Origin: DASQUK01 sp046726215
GTDB taxonomy: Bacteria; Actinomycetota; Acidimicrobiia; Acidimicrobiales; VFJN01
Length of the DNA: 64,000 nucleotides
Assembly: GCA_046726215.1 (NCBI GenBank)
Contig: JBKPAA010000060.1
Location: 1 to 64,000, forward strand
Reading direction: 5' to 3'
Shown in pieces: positions 25,252 to 32,836 of this stretch. Below the pieces are notes generated by a model, which had not been told where the DNA came from, searched no databases, and worked only from the letters and a program-made list of their open reading frames with translations. Each line of letters opens with the position of its first letter. Position 1 is the first letter of the stretch. The translations under genes and the position numbers were made by a program.

Positions 25252-26022
25252 TCAGTTCGTCGTGGGCTTCTGTTGGACGGATTTGCCACCCAGAACTCGT
25301 CGGTCTTTTGCGCCCGAGTCGGCGACGTCGCCTTGGAGCAAGCCCAGCAGGGATTCCACGTCGACCTGTCCAAAGGCGTCGACGCACGCCGCCAGGTGCT
25401 GGCAGCGGGTGGCTTCGACCGCCACGCGGCGTTCGGCCGTGCCGACGTCGGCGGCCGCGAGCGCGCTACGGGCTCGCTGGAGCGCACTGTTCACCGACGC
25501 GACCGTCGAGCCGAGCAGTTCGGCCACCTCCTCAGCCCTCCAGCGGAGAACCTCGCGCAGGATCAGGACGGTGCGTTGGCGGGATGGCAACCGCTGAAGC
25601 ACCGTGAGCGCGAGCAGGATCCTCTCTCGTGACGCCGTCGTCTCCGCCGGGTCGGCCGCCAACGCAGCACCGCTGCACGGTGCCCGCGCCGCACCATGCG
25701 GCGCCTCGTCATGCGTGACCGGGCGGAGGTCCATGGGCCGGGCGCGGCGCTGGGGCCTACGCATCATGTCGGCGCACACGTTGGTGGCGATCCGGTACAG
25801 CCATGACCGCAACGTCGCCCGACCCTCGAAGCGGTCGAAGTTCCGCCACGCCCGCACCAGCGTCTCCTGGACGGCGTCCTCGGCCTCGAACGCCGATCCG
25901 AGCACACGCCGGCAATAGCCGGTGAGCTCCCGCCGGTGCTGCTCCAGCCCGGGCTGAAACGGCGCAGCCTCCCGGGACACCGCGCAGCCGGCGCGTTCGC
26001 GTGTCGCTATGAGGGTCGACAT
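25252..26022 (-). CDS. SigX5-like ECF sigma factor lacking its SnoaL domain
   Basis: 256 residues from ATG 26022 (GGAGG upstream). Sigma region 2 is DAVQETLVRAWRNF with LRSWLYRIATNVCADMMR; region 4 is LPSRQRTVLILREVLRW with LLGSTVASVNSALQRARSAL. This matches the SigX5/TIGR02960 group, usually about 320 residues with a C-terminal SnoaL/NTF2 domain. Here the chain reads only the start of that domain (VDAFGQVDVESLLGLLQGD) and then leaves the family with a charged tail. A separate SnoaL-like gene lies just upstream. Confidence 0.85.
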   Translation of the reverse strand: MSTLIATRERAGCAVSREAAPFQPGLEQHRRELTGYCRRVLGSAFEAEDAVQETLVRAWRNFDRFEGRATLRSWLYRIATNVCADMMRRPQRRARPMDLRPVTHDEAPHGAARAPCSGAALAADPAETTASRERILLALTVLQRLPSRQRTVLILREVLRWRAEEVAELLGSTVASVNSALQRARSALAAADVGTAERRVAVEATRCQHLAACVDAFGQVDVESLLGLLQGDVADSGAKDRRVLGGKSVQQKPTTN

Positions 26023-26069
26023 GGGGCGGGCACCTCCACGAGGCAACCTCGCACTGCGCAGGACTCACG

Positions 26070-26086
26070 ACATCGCCCACCTGGCT
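26070..26086. repeat. Direct repeat, left of the SnoaL gene
   Basis: ACATCGCCCACCTGGCT, identical to 26524-26540. It lies four bases beyond the stop of the SnoaL gene and in the leader of the sigma gene. Confidence 0.7.
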
Positions 26087-26089
26087 GAT

Positions 26090-26527
26090 TCAGGGACCCA
26101 TGGTGGCCGACATCCCTCCCGGGCCGGGGACGTCGGCGGCCGGGCTGAGCTGCACGTTGACGATCGACCAGCGCCCGCGGCGGCGTATCGCGACCAGCGT
26201 GCCCAGGAAGCGTCCGCTGCAGTCCATGCCCTGGTAGCGGGCGGTCTGCGTCTGGATTCCCATGGCCACGGCCGCGTCGTCGTGTACCCGCACCCGGGTC
26301 TCCTCCCAGGCGAATGCGTCGTTGGCCAGGGCCCCGGTGCGGTAGCGATCGAGCCACTGCTGCTTGGTGAGGACGAAGCCTCGGGGCCCGTCGCCCCGGA
26401 AGTCGTCGTCGAGCAGCACCTCGAGCACGGCGGCGTCGCCCCGCGCCTCGGCGTCGATCCACCCCGACAGCACGTCGTAGAAGGTCTCCAGACCGCCAAC
26501 GCTCGCATCACCGTCGGCCCGGAACAT
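26090..26527 (-). CDS. SnoaL-like / DUF4440 protein
   Basis: 145 residues, one NTF2-fold domain: LSGWIDAEARGDAAVLEVLL, RGFVLTKQQWLDRYRTG, FLGTLVAIRRRGRWSIVNVQ. Such proteins are small hydrolase/isomerase-like or binding domains. The gene sits between a sigma factor that lacks this very type of domain and a divergent LuxR regulator. Its start codon lies in one copy of a 17-bp direct repeat and its stop abuts the other, so it may be an inserted unit. ATG 26527 is used without a clear ribosome site. Confidence 0.75.
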   Translation of the reverse strand: MFRADGDASVGGLETFYDVLSGWIDAEARGDAAVLEVLLDDDFRGDGPRGFVLTKQQWLDRYRTGALANDAFAWEETRVRVHDDAAVAMGIQTQTARYQGMDCSGRFLGTLVAIRRRGRWSIVNVQLSPAADVPGPGGMSATMGP

Positions 26528-26540
26528 CGCCCACCTGGCT
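26524..26540. repeat. Direct repeat, right of the SnoaL gene
   Basis: Second copy of ACATCGCCCACCTGGCT; the complement of its first bases provides the ATG of the SnoaL gene. Confidence 0.7.
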
Positions 26541-26604
26541 AATCGGCCACACGGGGGCGCGGCCGCGCAAGACTGCTGGGTCGTGCGAGGCCAGGACGCA
26601 CCCC

Positions 26605-29600
26605 ATGAGCGCTGACGAGCGTGCGTCGATCCTCCCGGCTGGGACGGTGACGTTCCTGGTCAGCGACGCGGCCCTATCCGACCTCGTCGCCGACGCCGCC
26701 GCCGGGCACAACGGCCTGCGAGCCGAGGCCCACGGTCCGGCAGGCGCGGACGGCACCGTCGTCGCCGTGTTCGGGTCGGCGGTCGATGCGGTGGCCGCCG
26801 CCGCCGACATCCAGCGCCAGCTGTTGGCCCGACCCGGGCCCGACGACGATGCAGCCCGCGCCCGAACCGGCCTGCACACGGGCGAGGCCCTCCTACGCGA
26901 CGAGCGCTACTACGCCGGCGCGGCGTTGACGCGCTGCGCCCAGCTGCGTGACATCGCCCACGGGGGACAAACCCTGCTCTCGGCGGCGACGGCGTCGCTG
27001 GTCGCCAACGCACTACCGACCGAATCCGTCCTCCGAGACCGGGGAACGCATCGGCTGCGTGACCTGTCCCACCCAGAACGGATCTTCGAGCTGCGCGCCG
27101 CCGGCGTCGAGCGCGACTTCCCGCCGCTGCGCTCGCTGGACGCGTTGGCCCACAACCTGCCGATCCAGTTGACAAGCTTCGTGGGCCGGGCCGCGGAGCT
27201 CGCCGCCGTGGAGCGCCTGCTCCGCGGCGAGCGCCTGGTGACCCTCACGGGGATGGGTGGGGCCGGCAAGACCCGCCTGGCGGCGCAGGCCGCCGCCGAC
27301 CTGGCCGACCACTGGCCGGACGGGGTGTGGTGGGTCGACCTCGGTCCCGTCACCGACCCGGCCCTGGTCGCAGAGTTGACCGCCTCCACCATCGGCGTCA
27401 TGGTCGAGCCGGTCGGTGGGCCCCGGCGGGCGCTCTCGCTACAGCTGCGGGACCGCCGCGTGCTGGTTTGCCTCGACAATTGCGAGCACCTGCTCGAGGC
27501 CAGCGCCGCGCTGGCGGAGACGATGCTGCGCACATGTTCCGAAGTCTCGGTGCTGGCGACCAGCCGCGAGCCGCTGGGCGTCCCCGGCGAGATGGTGTGG
27601 CGGGTGCCGTCCCTCCAGGAGGACGAGGCGGTGGCGCTCTTCGTCGACCGGGCGAGCCGAGTCCGTCCCTGGTTCACGCTCGACGCCACCAACGAGGCGG
27701 CGGTGCGAACGCTGTGCCGGCGCCTGGACGGGATCCCGCTGGCCGTCGAGCTGGCGGCGGCCTGGTTGCGCACGCTCACCCCGGCGCAGATTGCCGCCGG
27801 GCTCGACGACCGGTTCGCGCTGCTCGTCCGCGGGGTCCGGGGTGCCGCCCGCCGCCAGCAGACCCTGGCGGCCTCGATGGACTGGAGCCACGACCTGCTA
27901 GGCGAGACCGACCGCGTGGTGTTCCGCCGTCTCGGCGCGTTCGCAGGCGGGTTCACCCTGGGCGCGGCCCGTGCCCTATGCGCCGGCGGCGACGGAAGGC
28001 CCGTCGCCGAGTCGAACGTCCTCCCTGCGCTCGGGCGCCTTGTCGACAAGTCGCTGGTCGCCGTCGACGAGCGCGAGGGCGAGGCCCGGTACCGGCTGCT
28101 CGAGACGATTCGGCAGTACGCCCTCGACAGGCTGGACGCGGCCGGAGAGCGGGACGCGACCCGCGAGCGGCACCTCGACCACTTCCTCGCCCTGGCTGAG
28201 GCGATCGCGCCGGAGCTGGAGGGCCCCGACCAGGACGCCTGCCTCGACCGGGTCGAGGCCGAGCACGACAACTTCCGGGCCGCGCTCAACTGGGGCCTCA
28301 CGCCGCCCGCCTCCGAGCGGGGGCGGCGTCTGGCGGCGGCCCTGGTGTGGCTCTGGTACAAGCACGGCCACGGCGACGAGGGTCTCGAGTTCCTCCAGCG
28401 GGCCATCGACCTGGCCCCCGACGACCGCTCGCCCCTCCAGGCCCGGCTCCTGGTCGCCGCGGCCGCAATCGCTCAGGTGTGCGGGCAGTTTCGGCGCATC
28501 GTCGACTACGCGCAGCGCGGCGTGGAGGTCGCAACGCTCAACAATGACGAGCGAACACGGGGGCGATGCCTGTTCCTGTTGGCCGTGGTGCAGTTCTACG
28601 TCGACCTCGATGCCGCATGGGAGCTGTGCGTCCAGGCCCGGGCGTGCGCCGACGCCGCCGGCGACGCGTTCACGGCCGACAGCGCCCTGGTCGTCCAGGG
28701 ATCTGTCCCCTGCGTCCGGGACCGGTACCAGACCGCCCTCCCCTTGCTGCAGGAGGGGGGTGAGCGTTGCCTGCGCCGGGGCGATCGCACGTTCGCGGCC
28801 CTGGCGCTCAACTACCAGGACGAGATCGCCCTGTTCACCGGGGACATCCGGCTGGCGGACCGCCTCGCCATGCAGGCACTGGAGGTCGCCCGGCCGCTGG
28901 GCGACTACTACGCCGTCGGCCTGGCGACCTGCCACCTCGCCCTGGTCAAGGGATTCGCGGGCGACATCGACGGCGGGCTGACGCTCATGGAGCCGGTCGT
29001 TCGTTCCGTCGAGGGGGCGGATCACACCGTGTTCATCCCGAGGATGGGGTCGGTCCTGGGGAGGCTGCACCTGTGGGCCGGCGACCCCGACGCTGCGCTG
29101 GAGTGGTTCGACCGTGACGTGCGGACGATGGACCCGGTGTCCCCCGACAACCTCGTCGTCGCCCGCTCGCTGCCCGGGCTCGTGGCCGCGCTACGCAATC
29201 TCGGTCGGCGGGACGAGGCCCGGGGACTGGTGGACCGGGCGATCGCGCTGGCCCGCAAGCTGGACGTTCCCCATCTCGTTGCCGATGCGCTCGCGCAATC
29301 GGGACGGTTGACCGCCCCCGACGATCCCGACACGGCCGAGGACCTCCATCACCAAGCCCTCGCCCTTCGTGTCGACCACGGGATACGCACGTTCATGGTC
29401 GACGACATCGACGCCCTGGCGAAGCTCGCCTGCCGGGCCGAGAGCCATGCGGAAGCGGTCCGCCTCATCGCCGCCGCCGAGGTCGCCCGCGCCGAGATGG
29501 GCTGCCCGCGACCGCCGATCGACCGTCCCGAGCACGAGGCCACCGTGGCTCGGCTGCGTGCCGCGCTGGGCGACGATGCCTTTTCCGACGTGTGGGCCGA

Positions 29601-29883
29601 AGGTGCAAGCCTCTCCCTCGACGATGCCGTCGCCTACGCCCGCCGGGCCCGCGGGACCCGCGATCGACCGTCCTCGGGGTGGGCAAGCCTCACGCCAACC
29701 GAGCTCAACGTGGTCCGCCTCGTCGCCGACGGCCTGACCAACCCTGAGATCGGGTCGCGCCTGTTCATCAGCCGAGCCACCGTCAAGACCCACCTGTCAC
29801 ACGTCTACGCCAAGCTCGACGTGTCCAATCGCACGGAGCTGGCGGCGCTCGCCAGCAGCCGCGCCACCGGCCACGAGATCTGA
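26605..29883 (+). CDS. Large LuxR regulator: degenerate cyclase, STAND ATPase, TPR, HTH
   Basis: 1092 residues. A cyclase-like N-terminal domain (to about 170) has lost the first metal Asp (FLVSDAALSD in place of FLFTDVEGST) and the GDS motif, so it is probably a non-catalytic sensor. P-loop GMGGAGKT lies at about 216-223, with the NB-ARC-like LVCLDNCEHLL as Walker B, then GIPLAVELAAAWLR, a winged helix (YRLLETIRQYALDRL) and TPR-like repeats. It ends in a LuxR HTH (LTPTELNVVRLVADGLTNPE, then SRATVKTHLSHVYAKLDV). It is expected to bind DNA after a signal-triggered ATPase switch. Divergent from the SnoaL gene. Confidence 0.9.
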   Translation: MSADERASILPAGTVTFLVSDAALSDLVADAAAGHNGLRAEAHGPAGADGTVVAVFGSAVDAVAAAADIQRQLLARPGPDDDAARARTGLHTGEALLRDERYYAGAALTRCAQLRDIAHGGQTLLSAATASLVANALPTESVLRDRGTHRLRDLSHPERIFELRAAGVERDFPPLRSLDALAHNLPIQLTSFVGRAAELAAVERLLRGERLVTLTGMGGAGKTRLAAQAAADLADHWPDGVWWVDLGPVTDPALVAELTASTIGVMVEPVGGPRRALSLQLRDRRVLVCLDNCEHLLEASAALAETMLRTCSEVSVLATSREPLGVPGEMVWRVPSLQEDEAVALFVDRASRVRPWFTLDATNEAAVRTLCRRLDGIPLAVELAAAWLRTLTPAQIAAGLDDRFALLVRGVRGAARRQQTLAASMDWSHDLLGETDRVVFRRLGAFAGGFTLGAARALCAGGDGRPVAESNVLPALGRLVDKSLVAVDEREGEARYRLLETIRQYALDRLDAAGERDATRERHLDHFLALAEAIAPELEGPDQDACLDRVEAEHDNFRAALNWGLTPPASERGRRLAAALVWLWYKHGHGDEGLEFLQRAIDLAPDDRSPLQARLLVAAAAIAQVCGQFRRIVDYAQRGVEVATLNNDERTRGRCLFLLAVVQFYVDLDAAWELCVQARACADAAGDAFTADSALVVQGSVPCVRDRYQTALPLLQEGGERCLRRGDRTFAALALNYQDEIALFTGDIRLADRLAMQALEVARPLGDYYAVGLATCHLALVKGFAGDIDGGLTLMEPVVRSVEGADHTVFIPRMGSVLGRLHLWAGDPDAALEWFDRDVRTMDPVSPDNLVVARSLPGLVAALRNLGRRDEARGLVDRAIALARKLDVPHLVADALAQSGRLTAPDDPDTAEDLHHQALALRVDHGIRTFMVDDIDALAKLACRAESHAEAVRLIAAAEVARAEMGCPRPPIDRPEHEATVARLRAALGDDAFSDVWAEGASLSLDDAVAYARRARGTRDRPSSGWASLTPTELNVVRLVADGLTNPEIGSRLFISRATVKTHLSHVYAKLDVSNRTELAALASSRATGHEI

Positions 29884-29903
29884 GGGCCCCGGGTGACCCC
29901 CCG

Positions 29904-30500
29904 CTAGCTGTTGCCGACCGGCAGTACCTGATCGACGAGGGCCGAGGCGAGCGCCGGATCGACGGGCTCGCCGAGCATCAGGCGTCGCAATAGGATCGGG
30001 CCCACCAGGGCATCGGCCAGCAGCTCCGGATCGGCGGTCGCGGGGAGCTCACCAGTCCCGATCGCATCACGCAACAGGCCGACCAGGACCGCACGCCGCT
30101 CGGCGCTGAAGCGGTTGTGGAATTCGCGCACCTTGGGGTCGCGCTCCGCCGCGTCGATGAGCGCTGGCATGCACGTCGAATAGGTCGACTGCTCGACGAG
30201 GCAGGCGACCTGCTCGATGACGGCCACCACCCGATCGTGCAGCGATCCCTCCGCGGGCACGTCGACGGACGCTTTCAGCGTCCGGAACGCGTCCTCGACG
30301 AGCTCGAGCTTTCCGGGCCAGTGCCGGTAGATGGTGCTCTTCCCGACACCGGCCCGGGCCGCCACTGCCTCGATGGTCAGGGCTCCGTAGCCGACCTCGC
30401 CGAGCTCCTCGAGGACCGCCTCGAGGATCACCCGGCGGGACCGCTCGACGCGGGGATCCTGCTCCGCCAACGCCCCCGACGCGATTCCCACGCCGACCAT
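29904..30500 (-). CDS. TetR-family repressor
   Basis: 198 residues. HTH: SRRVILEAVLEELGEVGYG, VAARAGVGKSTIYRHWPGK. The C-terminal domain looks like the PF16859 type found with multidrug exporters. It follows the DHA2 exporter gene by four bases on the same strand, so it is likely its autoregulated repressor acting on the tandem operator at 32155-32191. Confidence 0.87.
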   Translation of the reverse strand: MVGVGIASGALAEQDPRVERSRRVILEAVLEELGEVGYGALTIEAVAARAGVGKSTIYRHWPGKLELVEDAFRTLKASVDVPAEGSLHDRVVAVIEQVACLVEQSTYSTCMPALIDAAERDPKVREFHNRFSAERRAVLVGLLRDAIGTGELPATADPELLADALVGPILLRRLMLGEPVDPALASALVDQVLPVGNS

Positions 30501-30504
30501 GCGG

Positions 30505-32115
30505 TCATTCTCGCACTTCCACGGCGCCGGCCGGAACCAGCTCGAGGTCGTAGTCCTCGAGGGCGTCGTCCGCGACCGGCTCGCGGTCGCCGCGCCGTGA
30601 AACGGCGAGCACCGCGGCCGCGGCGGCCAGGGCGATGCCGACCGCCACGGTGTTCGTCAGGGTGAATGCGTGGGTAAAGGCCGACGACGCCTGGGCCATC
30701 ACGTCCGCTCCACCCGGCACACGGTCTGCGATCGCGCTGGCGGCGCCGATGGATTCCCCGGCGGCGGCGCGAGCGCCGGCCGGCAGCTGGAGCCTGTCGA
30801 GATCGACGCCGGATCGATACGCGGTGTTGGCGATGCTGCCGAGCAGGGCGATGCCCAATGCGCCCCCGAGCTCGCGGGTGGTGTCGTTCACGGCCGACCC
30901 GACACCGGCCTTCGAGAGCGGCACCGACGTCATGATCTCGCTGGTCGCCGGCGCGGCGGTGATGCTCATGCCGGCACCGAGGAGCGTGAACGCGGCCGCG
31001 ATCACCAGGTAGGGCGTATCGGGTGTCAGTGTCGTGAGGACGCCGAAGCCGATGGCCACCACCGTGAGCCCCAGCGCCATCACCCGGGCGGCGCCGTACC
31101 GCTGCGCCAGTGCCGCGCTGCGGGGCGAGAAGACCAGGAAGGACAGCGCCAGGGGTAGCCCGGCGAGGCCGGCCTCGAGCGGCGAGTACCCCCGGCCGAA
31201 CTGCAGATACTGCGTCATGAGGAAGAAGAAGCCGAACATGGCGAAGAAGGCGACCATGATCACGCCGCTGCCCGTGCTGAAGCGACGATCCCGGAACAGC
31301 GTCAGCGGCAGCATGGGATGGTCACTGCGCCGCTCCCACCTCACGAAAAGCGACAGGGTGACGCCGGCGGCGAGGAACGCTGCGATCACGGGGCCGCTCG
31401 TCCAGCCGTCCTCGGGACCCTGGATGATCCCGAAGATCAGCGAGCTCAGGCCGACCAACGACAGCAGCGCACCGACCGGGTCGAGGGGCGTGTGCGTGTC
31501 GTCCCGGGAGTCGGGTGCATAGGCGCGGACGGCGGCCAGGATCCCCACCACGATGGGCACGTTCACGAGCAGGGTCGAGCCCCACCAGAATCCCTCGAGC
31601 AGCCCGCCGGTCACGATCGGGCCGATCGACGCCCCCGCCCCTGCGAAGCCGGCCCAGATCGCGATGGCTCGCGGCCGCTCCTCGGGCGGGAAGATCGACG
31701 TGATGAGCGACAGGGTCGCCGGCATGATGAAGGCGGCTCCGATGCCCATCACCGCCCGGCTGGCGATCACCTGTGACGCGTCGTTCGCGAGCCCGCCGAG
31801 GAGGGCGCCGACGCCGAACACGACGAGGCCGCTGAGCAACGCGCCCCTGCGTCCGAAGCGGTCGCCGATCGCGCCTGCGCTCAGCAGCAGGCCGGCAAAC
31901 ACCACCGCGTAGGAGTCGACGATCCATTGCAGCTCGGACGCCGAGGCCTGCAGGTCGCGCTGCATGGTCGGCAGTGCCGTGTTGAGGCCCGACACCGACA
32001 TGACCACGAGGACGAGGGACAGGCACATGATCGCCAGCAAGAACCAGCGGCGGGCGTGGATCTCCGGCCGCTCGTGCAGGGGTATCGCGGGCGCGACCGC
32101 GGGAGCAGAGGCCAT
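30505..32115 (-). CDS. DHA2-family MFS multidrug exporter
   Basis: 536 residues with 14 predicted membrane helices, the EmrB/QacA layout. Visible are the N-terminal LNTALPTMQRDL, motif A-like GDRFGRRGALLSG, motif C-like GAGASIGPIVTGGLL, and the C-terminal GVGSAVNDTTRELGGALGIA typical of DHA2. Proton-driven drug export is the expected role. The promoter lies in the 137-bp gap to the MarR gene. Co-transcribed with the TetR downstream. Confidence 0.93.
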   Translation of the reverse strand: MASAPAVAPAIPLHERPEIHARRWFLLAIMCLSLVLVVMSVSGLNTALPTMQRDLQASASELQWIVDSYAVVFAGLLLSAGAIGDRFGRRGALLSGLVVFGVGALLGGLANDASQVIASRAVMGIGAAFIMPATLSLITSIFPPEERPRAIAIWAGFAGAGASIGPIVTGGLLEGFWWGSTLLVNVPIVVGILAAVRAYAPDSRDDTHTPLDPVGALLSLVGLSSLIFGIIQGPEDGWTSGPVIAAFLAAGVTLSLFVRWERRSDHPMLPLTLFRDRRFSTGSGVIMVAFFAMFGFFFLMTQYLQFGRGYSPLEAGLAGLPLALSFLVFSPRSAALAQRYGAARVMALGLTVVAIGFGVLTTLTPDTPYLVIAAAFTLLGAGMSITAAPATSEIMTSVPLSKAGVGSAVNDTTRELGGALGIALLGSIANTAYRSGVDLDRLQLPAGARAAAGESIGAASAIADRVPGGADVMAQASSAFTHAFTLTNTVAVGIALAAAAAVLAVSRRGDREPVADDALEDYDLELVPAGAVEVRE

Positions 32116-32154
32116 CGTGAGCTCCTTGGGGGACCGAGGATGTTCGCTTCGACC

Positions 32155-32191
32155 GAGACACTCTCGTCTCTCTCTGAAACGTATGCGTCTC
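32155..32191. promoter_or_regulatory. Tandem 16-bp operator before the DHA2 exporter
   Basis: Two boxes of the same build, 21 bp apart centre to centre: GAGACactctcGTCTC (32155-32170) and GAAACgtatgcGTCTC (32176-32191). Each has 5-bp arms and a 6-bp spacer. Two-turn spacing fits two dimers on one DNA face. They lie about 40-75 bp upstream of the exporter ATG at 32115, in a locally AT-richer stretch. Confidence 0.6.
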
Positions 32192-32252
32192 GAAACGATA
32201 CGACAACGTCTTATATCGTGTCGTTCGTCACGCGGCGGGTCCCCGTCGGCGC

Positions 32253-32795
32253 TCAGGGTTGGCCATGGTGGCCGGCGGGGACGTCGCCGAGGCCCAGGAG
32301 TGCGCTGCGGAGCAGCCTGGCCAGGTCGTGTTGCTGGCGCATTGAGAGCGCAGCCAGGATCTCTCGCTCGGTCGCCAGGTGGGTGTGGACGACCTCGTCG
32401 ACGAGATCGCGCCCCCGCTTCGTGAGACGCACGATGACCTTGCGCCGATCGCCACTTCTCCTGCGCTCGACGAGCCCTCGCTGTTCGAGGCGGTCGATGC
32501 GGTTGGTGACGGCGCCGGTGGTGACCATCGTCTGGCGCACCAGGTCGCCGGCGGTGAGCTCGTACGGCTCACCCGAGCGGCGCAGCGTGGCGAGCACGTC
32601 GTACATCCAGCTCTCGATGCCGTGTCGTGCGAAGTTCTCCGCCAGGCGCCGGTCCACGAGCCGCGACAGCCGCGACACCCGCCCGATCACGTTGATCGGA
32701 GACACGTCGACGTCGGGGCGCACGGCGTTCCATTGCTCCGTGATCCGATCGACGGCATCGGCGTCCTGCCGGGGCACGTTCCGGACTGTACCCAC
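32253..32795 (-). CDS. MarR-family regulator
   Basis: 180 residues from GTG 32795. Winged-helix core: YELTAGDLVRQTMVTTGAVT, NRIDRLEQRGLVERRRSGDR, KVIVRLTKRG. It lies between the exporter promoter and the divergent EamA gene, so it may control either. A perfect 10-bp palindrome lies next to the EamA start, the best candidate operator. Confidence 0.9.
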   Translation of the reverse strand: MGTVRNVPRQDADAVDRITEQWNAVRPDVDVSPINVIGRVSRLSRLVDRRLAENFARHGIESWMYDVLATLRRSGEPYELTAGDLVRQTMVTTGAVTNRIDRLEQRGLVERRRSGDRRKVIVRLTKRGRDLVDEVVHTHLATEREILAALSMRQQHDLARLLRSALLGLGDVPAGHHGQP

Positions 32796-32821
32796 GAAGG
32801 GTTGACGCTCATAGTCTCAAT

Positions 32822-32836
32822 GTTAAGTTAATTAAC
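32822..32836. promoter_or_regulatory. Palindromic operator adjoining the EamA start codon
   Basis: GTTAA directly followed by the perfect palindrome GTTAATTAAC (32827-32836), very AT-rich for this DNA. The GTG start of the EamA gene is the next base, leaving no room for a ribosome site. Probable MarR site. Confidence 0.55.

Noticed and set aside
26951..26961. Third copy of the ACATCGCCCAC repeat
   Set aside because: Only 11 bases match and they encode DIAH in the LuxR regulator; coincidence.
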